A program made the position numbers and the translations under genes. Of a DNA stretch of 64,000 nucleotides, positions 24,905-34,791 are shown one piece after another; positions within the stretch are counted from its first letter, which is position 1; each line of letters opens with the position of its first letter. Source of the DNA: JABMMZ01 sp040403495 (GTDB taxonomy: Bacteria > Bacteroidota > Bacteroidia > NS11-12g > UBA955). Under the pieces are notes generated by a model. The model worked only from the letters and a program-made list of their open reading frames with translations. It searched no databases and was not told the origin of the DNA. The stretch is from the NCBI GenBank assembly GCA_040403495.1, contig JBBAKM010000001.1:165668-229667 (forward strand), written 5' to 3'.

Positions 24905-26959
24905 CTATATGAATATATCTTCTTCAATTTCAACTGAAGACTCTTTATTTATAGAGTTCTTTAAACGGTAGCAACCATTTACTTCAACAATAATTTCCAC
25001 TGATTTTAGATTAGCATGAGCCCTTTTTGCTGTCGATATGCTTTTGCCTGTTATTTCACAAAACCGTTTCACAAAGTTGCTATATGATACCAACTTGTCG
25101 CCAAATATTTCTTGAGCAATACTTTCTAACTCATTGTACTTTTCTTCTTTTTTCTCTTCATTAGGCTGTGTTCCTAATTCTGATGTGGGGATTAATTTAC
25201 CAGTATTTGAAAATAAAAACGTTTCCTCTGAAAAGTCCAATACAAGGGAGTTTTGCTTATACTCTTTTGGGCAATAGTTACCTTTAACTACAGTGAAATA
25301 TCTTGTATTGTCATCACCTTCAGAAAGCTGAATACCTAATCGTACTTTTTGCATAAGACCTGCACCTCCTTGAATATGCTCTTGACCAGGTGCTTGCCGA
25401 TATGCACCTTTGTTGATATGATGGACAAACAGTATTAGGCAGTTGTGTTTTTTTGCGATTTTGTCAAAAAGCTTAACCGTGTTTCTCATTGCCATATTGT
25501 TGTTAGTATCTCCACCTTTGAAAATATCACCAAAGCTATCCACAACAACTAAGTCGACTGCCGCTATTGTTAGTTGTTTGTCTAATTCTTTTAAAATCTC
25601 TTCTTGTTCCATTGTATCTGCAAAAATGAAACGAAGGTTTTCTTTTGGGACTTGATTTAATCCATTCATTTGCCTATTCATTAAGTAACGAGTGTTTTCT
25701 AAATTGTCTTCAGTAGCTACATAAATTGAACGGTTGTGAATCGGATTAATTTCAAAACCTATAAATTCTTTAGAACCCATAGCAACTTGAATGCACAATT
25801 GACGGGCAAATTGACTTTTGCCAGTGTCGGGCTTGCCTGCTAAAACGGCTGTTCCTTTTTGTGGCAAAATTGGAGACATGAGATATTGAGGTTCTAAATT
25901 TCCCATTGCCATCAATTCTACTGCGTTGAAAACTACTTTGTCTTGGTTTATCTGTTCGGGAGGTGTCATAAGAAGCGAAGTTGAAATCAATTGGTTAAAA
26001 TCCTTTAATGTACCAATTGTGGCGAAGTAATCGGAAATATCTTTACCGTTATGTGGCATAATTGGTAAAGATATTTTATAGAAGCCATGTTTCATTGTTA
26101 AAATTTCGGATTGCTTCAAACCTGTGGCATCATTATCATATAGCACAATGATTTTAGTGAAACGAAGTTTCAATTTATCGGCAATGGATTTATCTAAAGT
26201 TGCAGTTTCGCTGTTAAGGCATATAGCATTATACCCATGAGCTGCTAATGTTAATACATCTTTTTCTCCACCTGTAATAAAGATGATGTCGCCTTTTTCT
26301 GGCAATTGCCTCCATCCAAAAATGAAGCCTTGTTCTTTATTACCTAAGTATTGAAACTTATATTGTTTCTCATCGAGTGGTTTATAGAGTTTAACAAATG
26401 AGGCATTATCATAAGCAAATATGAATTTATCCTTGCTGCAATTAACAGAGTATGGTTTGCCTTCTTTGCTAATTGTGCTATACCCCTCTAATGCAGAAAC
26501 ATTGAAACGTTCTAATACCTCAGTGGAAATGTTATATTTTCTCCAAAATGCCAATTCAACATCGTTTAATGGCCTTTTATTTACAGAAAAATTGGGCTTT
26601 GTTTGTTCAGGAACCGTTTGTTTTGGTGGAATAGATGAATTAAAATTAGTTCCCAGATTTAGATATAGCTCACGATTAATTTTTTCAAGTGCTTCGGAGA
26701 AAGAAATATTGAATAATTTCATAACTAAATCAAAACAACTGCCTTCATCACCAGTTGCAAAATCTTTGTATCTCCATTCATGTTGAGGTAAAGCACAAAA
26801 AATATTGAATGATGGCGATTGTTGTTTTTCCGCTAAAAAAGGGTTGCTAATATTCTTGCCAGCAGTAAGTCGAACCAAATTGTGATATGGTTGGAGGTAG
26901 TGATTTAAAATATCAAATGAAGATATTTTTTCTAAAATGTTTTCTTTGTTAATTTCCAT
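24905..26959 (-). CDS. TOPRIM primase / RepA-type helicase fusion of a mobile element
   Basis: 684 residues. N-terminal ~1-110 resembles the DnaG/CHC2 primase head (NPFLAEKQQSPSFNIF then DFATGDEGSCFDLVMK) but without the zinc-binding Cys/His set. Residues ~200-310 are a TOPRIM domain (FITGGEKDVLTLA with catalytic Glu, IIVLYDNDATG with the DxD-like acid pair). Residues ~350-560 are a RepA/AAA_25 ATPase: Walker A AGKPDTGKSQ, Walker B LVVVDSFGDIF, and a sensor FVHHINKG. This architecture is used for replication of integrative elements, plasmids and phages. A winged-helix-like tail follows. Two short genes upstream on the same strand complete the element module. Confidence 0.88.
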   Translation of the reverse strand: MEINKENILEKISSFDILNHYLQPYHNLVRLTAGKNISNPFLAEKQQSPSFNIFCALPQHEWRYKDFATGDEGSCFDLVMKLFNISFSEALEKINRELYLNLGTNFNSSIPPKQTVPEQTKPNFSVNKRPLNDVELAFWRKYNISTEVLERFNVSALEGYSTISKEGKPYSVNCSKDKFIFAYDNASFVKLYKPLDEKQYKFQYLGNKEQGFIFGWRQLPEKGDIIFITGGEKDVLTLAAHGYNAICLNSETATLDKSIADKLKLRFTKIIVLYDNDATGLKQSEILTMKHGFYKISLPIMPHNGKDISDYFATIGTLKDFNQLISTSLLMTPPEQINQDKVVFNAVELMAMGNLEPQYLMSPILPQKGTAVLAGKPDTGKSQFARQLCIQVAMGSKEFIGFEINPIHNRSIYVATEDNLENTRYLMNRQMNGLNQVPKENLRFIFADTMEQEEILKELDKQLTIAAVDLVVVDSFGDIFKGGDTNNNMAMRNTVKLFDKIAKKHNCLILFVHHINKGAYRQAPGQEHIQGGAGLMQKVRLGIQLSEGDDNTRYFTVVKGNYCPKEYKQNSLVLDFSEETFLFSNTGKLIPTSELGTQPNEEKKEEKYNELESIAQEIFGDKLVSYSNFVKRFCEITGKSISTAKRAHANLKSVEIIVEVNGCYRLKNSINKESSVEIEEDIFI

Positions 26960-26981
26960 TAAACAAGTTTTGAAAAGAAGA

Positions 26982-27272
26982 TTACAATACAGGTTTAATA
27001 GAAGCCAATACTTCTGATTTTTTGTAGTACACTCTTGAAGTACTTGGTAAAGAGTATGCTTTCAATACTCCTGTTTTAGTAAATTTCCATAAGGTGCTAA
27101 GGTTAATAGATAAGAGTTCAGCGGTTTCTTCTCTAGTTAAGAGAATATCACCATCATTCTCAACTGGCTTTTTATTTAAAATGTCATTTAAATAAGGTTT
27201 TAATGCTTCAAATAGCATTGTTTTTAATTCTTCTGGCGAAGTCGCTAGAAATTGGATTTGCTTTTTTTCCAT
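26982..27272 (-). CDS. Excisionase-type helix-turn-helix protein
   Basis: 96 residues. C-terminal half is an MerR/Xis-like winged HTH: LLTREETAELLSINLSTLWK (recognition unit), then TGVLKAYSLPSTSRVYYKKSE, the usual HTH_17 excisionase pattern of Bacteroidota mobile elements. The N-terminal ~45 residues form a charged helix (EELKTMLFEALKPYLNDIL). It lies 22 bp upstream of the primase-helicase gene. Role: directionality factor for an integrase or transcription regulator of the element; no integrase is seen nearby. Confidence 0.85.
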   Translation of the reverse strand: MEKKQIQFLATSPEELKTMLFEALKPYLNDILNKKPVENDGDILLTREETAELLSINLSTLWKFTKTGVLKAYSLPSTSRVYYKKSEVLASIKPVL

Positions 27273-27344
27273 TGTATAATATTTATTTAATGGAGCAAAG
27301 GTTTTGTATTTTAAGTATTTAGAAAGTATTATTATAGTATTAAT

Positions 27345-28547
27345 TTAGTCGTTGATTTGTATTCTATAAGGGTTTAAGAATTTTTTTACAATGTTGTAAC
27401 TTGGACTTTTTTTATTTTCATTATGAGACTTAAATGGTTTAAAGTCCAAATTGTTATTTGAATACTCTTTTAAAAAATTTCTAAATTTTTGTTGTCCTAA
27501 ATTTTCATGAATTACTTTAAATTCCTTTTCTTTTAAAATGTCAAACATACACGAAAATAAAGTAAATGTGTTTTTATCATCTTTAAATTCATTGTAAAAC
27601 TTTTCAAATATATTAAATCGATCTTCGTTGAAAATTCTGAAATATTTGGATTCAGGTTTTGAGGGAGGAGAAATAGTGTTCTTGGAAATATGTATAATAT
27701 CCTCTTTTTTGCTTTCGTCTATTGAATTAACTTCTGGGGTATCAGTTTGAATATATGATTGAATTAATTTATAAAAATCACTGATGATTTCATATTTAAA
27801 TAGATATATGTAGTCCTCTCTTTTTTTACTGTATTTTTCTAAATCGATGTTTATATCGATAAACATTCTCTCAAAATCCAATTTAGTTAAGGTGAGAAAT
27901 AACAAATTAGGGTTATTTGATTCTTTAGCGAATATGAGCGGATCATCAGTTTCCAACAAATCTTTAATACCTGAATCTAAATAACTTCCCTTGGAGTAAA
28001 GTTCATTGAAATCTAAACCATTAGTTAGAGGAATTTTGTGTTCTATTTCCTTTGAGACCAATCTAAATAATTCTGTTATTTCATGATTATTCTTTATTTT
28101 ATTTTCATGTATTTTAAATTCTGACCTTAAATTATGATATATTTCATTTTTAAAAAGATTAAAATAAATTGGAGGTAAATCTTCAAAACTATCTGATTTA
28201 AATTGAGGATAGTTTTCATTCATTAAATTTTTAATAATATCCAGATATTCCTTTATAAATACTATACTTTTAAATTGATCTTTATCTTCATATTTAAATT
28301 GAATACTGCCATTTACAAATTCATTTTTTTTATCCAATAAATAACTTATTAAATGATAAATACTTTTCCTCCTTACATTTTGATAAATAATACTCTCTGA
28401 TTGACTTTTGAAATTTAGATCATTCCCTAAAAGAAAATTTGTAATTGATGAAATAATTCCATCTAAGGACTTTTTAGTGTAATTATTAAAAAATCTAATA
28501 TAAAAGTCTAGTTCAATTATGTAAGCTCCCCCAAAAACAGTACGCAA
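27345..28547 (-). CDS. Unknown mobile-element protein
   Basis: About 400 residues, charged, helical and Lys/Asn/Phe-rich, no signal peptide or membrane segment. The C-terminal ~90 residues (FTLFSCMFDILKEKEF ... GQQKFRNFLKEYSN) resemble a segment I associate with Bacteroidota element proteins next to excisionase genes. The 5' end is uncertain: no ATG before residue ~109; the longest frame starts with TTG at 28547. An ATGAAAAAAATC 22 bp further upstream is in another frame, so a one-base change in the A-run may have occurred. It lies between the excisionase-like gene and the GCGCC iterons. I do not assign a function. Confidence 0.65.
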   Translation of the reverse strand: MRTVFGGAYIIELDFYIRFFNNYTKKSLDGIISSITNFLLGNDLNFKSQSESIIYQNVRRKSIYHLISYLLDKKNEFVNGSIQFKYEDKDQFKSIVFIKEYLDIIKNLMNENYPQFKSDSFEDLPPIYFNLFKNEIYHNLRSEFKIHENKIKNNHEITELFRLVSKEIEHKIPLTNGLDFNELYSKGSYLDSGIKDLLETDDPLIFAKESNNPNLLFLTLTKLDFERMFIDINIDLEKYSKKREDYIYLFKYEIISDFYKLIQSYIQTDTPEVNSIDESKKEDIIHISKNTISPPSKPESKYFRIFNEDRFNIFEKFYNEFKDDKNTFTLFSCMFDILKEKEFKVIHENLGQQKFRNFLKEYSNNNLDFKPFKSHNENKKSPSYNIVKKFLNPYRIQIND

Positions 28548-28584
28548 TATAAATAGAGATTTTTTTCATAAATAAAACATAATA

Positions 28585-28685
28585 TCGCCTATAAATTTTG
28601 AATTGCGCCTATATTTCCACTATATTGCGCCTATAAATCATGCGATATGACAGATTGCGCCTATTTTTCAAACAATGCGCCCATA
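28585..28685. repeat. Five GCGCCTAT iterons at the fic gene start
   Basis: Copies of (T)TGCGCCTATA with GCGCC (or its first-base variant) at 28585, 28605, 28627, 28657 and 28677, spaced 20, 22, 30 and 20 bp. Two copies lie inside the first 15 codons of the Fic gene, three upstream. Roughly helix-phased, so an operator for cooperative binding or iterons of an element origin. Confidence 0.7.
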
Positions 28686-30212
28686 ATTAATGGAGAAGCA
28701 AAGCCCTATCAAGGATGGGTAGTAGGATATGTTGCAATAATAGAAAAACTGAAATTGCAAGTTCCATATCCTTCTATTAAAACAATGGTTTCGGAGAAGA
28801 ACCAAAAACTCCAAACAGATACTTGGCAAGTATTCCCATTTAAGTACCTGCCTGAAGATGGTAAGGGAAATTCGAAAATAGAGGCATTGTATAATCACCT
28901 TGTATTTGCACTGAAATATGAAGGGGTAAGCCTATTAGTGTTTGCGAAGTTATATGAAAATCTGAGTAGGAAAGAAATTCTAGAGTTGGTAAATATTGAA
29001 CCATTAGGTCAGTATTCTAGAAGAATATGGTTTTTGATTGAATGGGTGTCAGGAACAAAAATTGAAGGTAAACCTGATATCACCAAGAAAAGCTATATAC
29101 CGGTAATTGATGAAAAATTACAGTTTGCAGTAAGTGGTATAAAGTCTCCAAGACATTTAGTGATAAACAACTTACCAGGGACTAATAAATTTTGTGTACT
29201 AATTAATAGAACTAAGAAAATTGAGGATCACCTATCCAAAAACTATGTTGATGTTAATAAAAGACAAATCGCAGGTGTAAGAAAAGATATCATCCAACGA
29301 GCTTCCGCATTTTTACTTCTTAAAGATTCAAAAGCATCATTCACAATCGAAGGTGAAAGCCCTAAAAGTAAGCGAGCGGCAAGGTGGGGTGCCGCAATAG
29401 GTCAAGCAGGAATAAATGAATTAACTAGTGCAGAATTGTTGCGTTTACAACAGTTGGTTATTGATAACGGCCGTTTTATTCACATGGGCTACAGAAAACA
29501 AGGCGGGTTCGTAGGTGAGCATGACCGAATTTCAGGTGAGCCAATTCCTGAACATATTTCAGCTAAGCATGAGGATTTGCAAGATTTAATTGCAGGACTT
29601 ATTGAAACAAATCAAATTCTGATTAAAGATGATTTTAATGCTGTACTGGCAGCAGCAATTATTGCATTTGGATTTGTTTTTATACATCCATTTGAAGATG
29701 GTAATGGAAGAATTCATCGCTACCTGATACATCATATTCTAGCTAAGAAAAATTTTTCAGATCAAGGAATTATCTTTCCTATTTCATCTTCAATACTTGA
29801 TCATATAAATGATTATAGAGTAGTATTGGAATCCTATTCTAGGCCACTACTAGATTTAATTGAATGGGAGGTATCGCCCAATAATAATGTTCAAGTAGTT
29901 AATTCAACTAAAGATTATTACCGCTTCTTTGATGCCACAAAGCAGGCCGAATTTCTCTTTGATTGTGTAAGGGACACTATTGAAAATATTGTACCTCATG
30001 AAATAAATTACCTAGCCAATTATGATACTTTTAAGAACTTCATGGAAGAAGAGTTTGAAATGCCTGATATGCTAATTTCAACACTTGTAAGGTTTCTTGA
30101 GCAGAACGGAGGATTGCTCTCTAGAAGAGCTAAGGAAAAAGAATTTAGTGAGCTCACAGAAAAAGAGGTAAAACAAATAGAAGAGGAATACCAATCCATA
30201 TTTTCAACTTAA
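28647..30212 (+). CDS. Fic family protein (AMP-transferase) with own inhibitory motif
   Basis: 521 residues. Catalytic Fic motif HPFEDGNGR near residue 347, flanked by a usual Fic helical domain. N-terminal inhibitory helix SKASFTIEGES near 227-237 matches the (S/T)xxxE(G/N) motif of class II Fic proteins, in which Glu blocks the ATP site until released. A winged-helix-like tail follows (last ~120 residues). Fic proteins of this type AMPylate targets such as gyrase or other proteins and often act as toxins or regulators in mobile DNA. I take the ATG at 28647; the first codons overlap the GCGCC iterons, so a later start cannot be excluded. It is divergent from the mobile-element genes. Confidence 0.88.
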   Translation: MTDCAYFSNNAPIINGEAKPYQGWVVGYVAIIEKLKLQVPYPSIKTMVSEKNQKLQTDTWQVFPFKYLPEDGKGNSKIEALYNHLVFALKYEGVSLLVFAKLYENLSRKEILELVNIEPLGQYSRRIWFLIEWVSGTKIEGKPDITKKSYIPVIDEKLQFAVSGIKSPRHLVINNLPGTNKFCVLINRTKKIEDHLSKNYVDVNKRQIAGVRKDIIQRASAFLLLKDSKASFTIEGESPKSKRAARWGAAIGQAGINELTSAELLRLQQLVIDNGRFIHMGYRKQGGFVGEHDRISGEPIPEHISAKHEDLQDLIAGLIETNQILIKDDFNAVLAAAIIAFGFVFIHPFEDGNGRIHRYLIHHILAKKNFSDQGIIFPISSSILDHINDYRVVLESYSRPLLDLIEWEVSPNNNVQVVNSTKDYYRFFDATKQAEFLFDCVRDTIENIVPHEINYLANYDTFKNFMEEEFEMPDMLISTLVRFLEQNGGLLSRRAKEKEFSELTEKEVKQIEEEYQSIFST

Positions 30213-30445
30213 TCTTATGTAATTTTAATTAGATCTATAATCTTTGTGAAATCTTGAAGCCACCCCCTTAGGGGTCATGCCAATGATTCCTGAGAATTTA
30301 CCCGAGTAAAGCTCTATCACAAAAATAACATTAGGTTTATATATTCTGAATAGTAAGAGTTTATTCTTGCCTAAAAAATCCACTATTTTGAAAATTTCAA
30401 TAAATTGTTAATCCTATTTTTATGAAAAAATAACATCTTTGCACC

Positions 30446-31342
30446 ATGATATTAATTAAAAAATGGATATTGATTTGTGCAAGTTTTGTTTGCTTAACAC
30501 TTAATGCTCAAGACGTGGAAAGACTAAATGTTGGAATACTCCCTGTTGCCTCCACTGTTGCGATAAGTAGCGAACAATTAAAAACAATTAACACGAAATT
30601 AAAGAAAGCTTTTGTAAATAAATATAGATTTACGGTTTTTGTGGGCGATAGTTTAACACAAAGTTTGAATGTTGATACGATAACAAGAGAAATAGCCCTT
30701 GCCGATGCCAAAACTAAAGTGAGTGTTTATAATCCTAACAAAATAAATTATATAGTTTACGTTTATGTCACTGGATTAAGGTCTTCCTTGGTTTCTATTC
30801 CAAACTCATCAGGTGGTTATGACAGAGGCGCGAGCGCAATGACCAACATGAAAATTAAAGTGCTTGATTTAAAAACAAAAAAATTAGTGTTTGACGAAGG
30901 ACTTTATCATACAGAACAATATAAATATAGAACAGCAGAGGAAGCTGCAAATTTATCTATTAATGCATTTTGTGAGTTGTTTAAAGATTTGGTGAATTAT
31001 TCTTTTCCTGTTGAATTAAGCATAGGCGAGGTTGAAACAACGAATAAAAAAGGTTTAGCTGAAACCGTTATTATAAAAAATGCCGAATTTATGTATGTGC
31101 ATGTTAAAAAGGGTTTTTTAGATGTTCCAAGTACCAAGTTTGAGGTTTCTTGTCTTAATGAGGAAGGTAAAATGGAAGTAATAGGTAAATTGGAAGCTAA
31201 AGAGATTTCAGGCACAAAAGTCGTTGCAGAATTAGACAAAGGAGCCAAAGAAATTGCTAAGAAAATTCAAGAAGGTAAAACATTATCCCTCAGAATCATG
31301 GATAATACCATTGAATATTACAAAAATCAAGGTAAAAAATAA
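30446..31342 (+). CDS. Exported protein of unknown function, possible CsgG/LpoB-like fold
   Basis: 298 residues with signal peptide (LIKKWILICASFVCLTLNAQ). The mature part starts ERLNVGILPVAST, like the first strand of the CsgG/LpoB anticodon-binding-like domain (penicillin-binding activator type), and contains KINYIVYVYVTGLRSS and VLDLKTKKLVFDE strands; the last ~110 residues are a second beta-rich domain. Family uncertain. Its ATG follows a CATCTTTG element (one mismatch to TAnnTTTG) with only 4 bases between, so the mRNA may be leaderless. It starts the ordinary chromosomal region. Confidence 0.6.
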   Translation: MILIKKWILICASFVCLTLNAQDVERLNVGILPVASTVAISSEQLKTINTKLKKAFVNKYRFTVFVGDSLTQSLNVDTITREIALADAKTKVSVYNPNKINYIVYVYVTGLRSSLVSIPNSSGGYDRGASAMTNMKIKVLDLKTKKLVFDEGLYHTEQYKYRTAEEAANLSINAFCELFKDLVNYSFPVELSIGEVETTNKKGLAETVIIKNAEFMYVHVKKGFLDVPSTKFEVSCLNEEGKMEVIGKLEAKEISGTKVVAELDKGAKEIAKKIQEGKTLSLRIMDNTIEYYKNQGKK

Positions 31343-31375
31343 GAACATTTTTTCTATTGATTTAATCAATATAGC

Positions 31376-34012
31376 TTACTCTTTCCCAATCATTACTTTT
31401 TCGCTTATTATTTTTTTGTCACTCACTATGTTGACATAATACAACCCTTTGGCAAATGATTGTGTGTTGATTTGTATAGAATTTGGAATATTCGTCTGTG
31501 TAAAAACCAACTGCCCATTGTTGTTATAGATGCTTATGTCAAAGGGACTTGGATATTGAATATTCAAAAGATCATGACAAGGATTTGGGAATAGTTTTAA
31601 ATGACTTTCCAAGTGTGATTTTTCATCAATTTCAGTCCCCCAACGACTTGTAAATTTCCATATATCAGACCATGGGCCATTAAAGTTATTGATTTTGCCA
31701 CTTACACGCCAATAGTATGTTGTTCCTGTGCTCATTCCTCTAAATGTAACACCATTACCCAAAACATTCCCGCGAATTAAGACAGTGCTAAAGTCGGGGT
31801 TATTGGAAATTTCAACGTCATAACTTCCAACATTACTCAAACTATTCCAAATTAAGTCAACGTCAGGTGTGGGAATATTTGTCGAGTTGTTGAGAGGTAA
31901 TGCTAAAATTGGTTTATTAATGGTAGGGGGAGGGATAGAAGAATAAGAGGCTCTGATAGTCCACAGACTGGTGTCTTTAGGATGAGTAGCCCTTCCTCTC
32001 CAATAATAAGTGGTGCCATAATTATTGGTAACGAAAGCCTCAGCTGAACTTTCTTTTGGCAATGAAACTATTGGAGTGTTGGTGAAATTGGAGTCTGTTG
32101 ACCATTGGTATTGGTATATGTAATCAGAACTCGAACCTTGTATACCCCATTTTAATGTTGTGCTTAGTGGGACATTAGTTGATTTATTGGCAGGTGATGT
32201 AATCCATGGTCTTTGCGTTGTAACAAAGTTGAATGGCAATGACCATAAGCTAGTGTCGTTCTTTAATACACATTTGGCCCTCCAAAAGTATTTTGTTTCA
32301 AATCTTAAATCTTTTGGAAAGTTAAGTAATACCTCAGAGGTAAAGAAAAAATCTAGAACATGAGAGTCTTTTACTGTTATCAAAATTGGTGAATTAAAAT
32401 TGATAGTAGTGTCAAGTTGCCAAATGACTTGATGGGAGCCATTCATGGGTTTGATAAGACCGTTGGTGTAAGTCCCTATTCCAATAAAATTGTTACTAGG
32501 GGAGCTTAAAGAGGGTCTTTTTTTGCAAACAAAATATCTGCTAACAGCTAAATCCGAAGTGTCTCCATTTTTAGTGCCAAATACACGCCAGCAATAGGTG
32601 TTACCATATTTCAAAATGGTGTCAAAAGACTTGCTTGTTGGAGATAAATCGTTGAACTTAGTAATGCTTATTCTGTGAGAAGATGGTGTTGTTGTAAATG
32701 CTTTACCGGTGTCAATTTCGAGTATGTAAGAATCTACCCAAGGGAAATGGTAAAATTGTAAACTGACCGTAATGTCTTGGTCTTGTTTTGCATCAAGTGG
32801 AGAGGTTTGTGGAACTTGACCCAAGTAGGTGTTGAAATAATTGGTTTGCCAAACCATGGTGTCTTTTTCATGAAAAGCTCTTATTCGCCAAAAATATCGA
32901 CTGCTAAAGGTAAGAGTATCTTTGAAAGTGCAATTTATAGTATTCGGTTTAAGTGTAGTGTCTGCAATTAAATGGGTGAAAAAAGTATCCTTCGCAAATT
33001 GTAATTGATAAGAAACATGTTTGATATTAGTCCAACTAAATTGAGGTACTAAAGTAATATTGTTAGCTTTGTTTAGAGGGCTTATAACATTTATAGTGTT
33101 TGTTATATTAAAGCTGCGGGAAGCAGACCAATTGCTAGCTTGTTTGCCAAGAACTGCTTTGATTCTGAAATAATAGGTCTTGCCAAATAATAAATTGTAA
33201 TTGGTGTCCAAAACCGTTCCCGGTTTTAATGTTTTTTCTATCAGTTGTGATGAATTAAAATTAGGTGAAATATCGAGCTGAAGTAAAACATTGGCAGATA
33301 AACAATTGCTCCATCCTAATATGGCACTTGCACCATCTGCAGTAGTACTGAAAGTAGTAGGTGTGGTGTATATGGTGTATGAAAAAGGGTCAGACCATTG
33401 TAAAGTATCACCTTCGGCATCAACTGCAGTAGCTTTCCAAAAAAATCTTCTGCCAAATCTAAAATAAGCCGTATCCAAAAAAGAATTTGAAAAAGAATTT
33501 CTGAAAATTAATTGACTTGTATTAAAACTTGATGCAGTATCTATTTGATAGATGTATTTAACAGAAGAGTCTATATGCCATGCTCTTGCAACTATTGGTC
33601 TAAGAGCACCTGTCGAAGTGTTGTTTGGACTAGTTAAATCCATTTTGTAATCAACAGCAATCATTCTGTAATTAGTCCAATTTGAAGAATCAGTACTGCT
33701 AAAAATTCTAGCACGCCAATAATAGTTTTTGTTCATTAATAACACTGGTGTAACCACATAGGGCACGCTGTTTTTATTACTACTCAGTGTTCTAAGTCTG
33801 AATGAGTTAAAATTAATAGTGGTGTCAATTTGGAATTCATATTTTACAACGCCTGTAACTTGACTCACAACTAAATAGGATTGGAAATTTTTTAACCTTA
33901 TGTTGTTACTTGGATTTGTTAGGCTAGGAGGATTTAAGATGGACCATGCGGTATTAAAAATAAACAAAAAAGCAAAGATGCTCAGTGACTTTTTTAGGTT
34001 AATGCTTTTCAT
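31376..34012 (-). CDS. Large exported protein with fibronectin-like repeats and T9SS type A sorting tail
   Basis: 878 residues: signal peptide (LSIFAFLFIFNTAWS), then about eight beta-sandwich repeats of ~90 residues, each with YYWRARI/YFWRA-type strands and S..W ends, i.e. fibronectin type III-like. The last ~75 residues are the C-terminal signal of type IX secretion: LFPNPCHDLLNI, DISIYNNNGQLVF and KGLYYVNIVSD ... KVMI. Exported to the cell surface, anchored or released; adhesion or polymer binding is likely but not shown. Promoter TATCTTTG at 34033-34040. The 3' end faces the gene at 30446. Confidence 0.9.
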   Translation of the reverse strand: MKSINLKKSLSIFAFLFIFNTAWSILNPPSLTNPSNNIRLKNFQSYLVVSQVTGVVKYEFQIDTTINFNSFRLRTLSSNKNSVPYVVTPVLLMNKNYYWRARIFSSTDSSNWTNYRMIAVDYKMDLTSPNNTSTGALRPIVARAWHIDSSVKYIYQIDTASSFNTSQLIFRNSFSNSFLDTAYFRFGRRFFWKATAVDAEGDTLQWSDPFSYTIYTTPTTFSTTADGASAILGWSNCLSANVLLQLDISPNFNSSQLIEKTLKPGTVLDTNYNLLFGKTYYFRIKAVLGKQASNWSASRSFNITNTINVISPLNKANNITLVPQFSWTNIKHVSYQLQFAKDTFFTHLIADTTLKPNTINCTFKDTLTFSSRYFWRIRAFHEKDTMVWQTNYFNTYLGQVPQTSPLDAKQDQDITVSLQFYHFPWVDSYILEIDTGKAFTTTPSSHRISITKFNDLSPTSKSFDTILKYGNTYCWRVFGTKNGDTSDLAVSRYFVCKKRPSLSSPSNNFIGIGTYTNGLIKPMNGSHQVIWQLDTTINFNSPILITVKDSHVLDFFFTSEVLLNFPKDLRFETKYFWRAKCVLKNDTSLWSLPFNFVTTQRPWITSPANKSTNVPLSTTLKWGIQGSSSDYIYQYQWSTDSNFTNTPIVSLPKESSAEAFVTNNYGTTYYWRGRATHPKDTSLWTIRASYSSIPPPTINKPILALPLNNSTNIPTPDVDLIWNSLSNVGSYDVEISNNPDFSTVLIRGNVLGNGVTFRGMSTGTTYYWRVSGKINNFNGPWSDIWKFTSRWGTEIDEKSHLESHLKLFPNPCHDLLNIQYPSPFDISIYNNNGQLVFTQTNIPNSIQINTQSFAKGLYYVNIVSDKKIISEKVMIGKE

Positions 34013-34032
34013 TTTTGTAATCTTTCAAAAAG

Positions 34033-34040
34033 CAAAGATA
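34033..34040 (-). promoter_or_regulatory. -7 promoter element of the fibronectin-repeat gene
   Basis: TATCTTTG on the minus strand, exact TAnnTTTG, about 20 bp before the ATG at 34012. Confidence 0.5.
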
Positions 34041-34202
34041 ACTATTAGTTCAATTAAAAAATAAAATACAAAAAGGTATAAATTGTAAAGACGAATTGTT
34101 TTTAATTGGGCATATTAGATATATTGATAAATAGCTCTTGGATAAATATCTCGTTTTTTTTGGGTAGATTATAATTCAATTTTTTTGTTTTATAATTTAA
34201 GG

Positions 34203-34619
34203 ATGAATTATACAAAATTAAATATCAATGCGAATATTGCTTTAGACAAAGAGATAGTTTGGGATTTGTATACCAATCCATTGCATATTGTAAATTGGAA
34301 TTTTGCCTCAGACGATTGGTGTTGTCCAAGAGCCACAAATGATTAAAAAGTTGGAGGAAAATATGTGGGAAGAATGGAAGCCAAGGATGGGAGTTTCGGA
34401 TTTGATTTTGAAGCAGTTTATAATGAGGTTGCCGAGGGGGAGTATTTTGTTTACACTACGCCTGACAATCGAGTTATTAAAGTTTCCTTTCAAACCAAAG
34501 GGGATTATACCTTGGTGAATATAGAGTTTGATGCCGAAAATGAAAATTCATTAGAATTGCAGCAAAATAGTTGGCAAGCCATTTTAAATAATTTCAAAAA
34601 ATATGCAGAATCGATTTAA
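34203..34619 (+). pseudogene. SRPBCC/AHSA1-type protein interrupted by an in-frame stop
   Basis: From ATG 34203 the frame encodes a START/AHSA1-like protein (NINANIALDKEIVWDLYTNP, VNWNFASDDWCCPRA) but meets TAA at 34344-34346; the same frame then continues to 34619 with KVGGKYVGRMEAKDGSF, YTTPDNRVIKVSF and the terminal helix NSWQAILNNFKKYAE. Both halves together make one normal family member of ~138 residues; the stop sits where a Leu or similar is usual before VGGK, so a single T to A (TTA to TAA) change explains it. The second half alone would lack the first strands and helices. Probably a recent pseudogene, or a sequence error. Confidence 0.85.
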
Positions 34620-34791
34620 TAGATTTTATTCTTATATGTGTTTATTTACAATTAATTAAAAAAATGATGCCTTTTTTGCATAAAAGTGTATATTGTTACA
34701 TCATTATGTGATGTTTTAGGGTTATATTGTAATATTTTTGGTGATTTTATGCTGGTATTTTTGTATCACTAAATCTTATCAACAAATTTAC

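Noticed and set aside
30224..30404. About 60 open codons on the minus strand upstream of the gene at 30446
   Set aside because: No start codon at its 5' end, overlaps the promoter region of the gene at 30446, and no family recognised.
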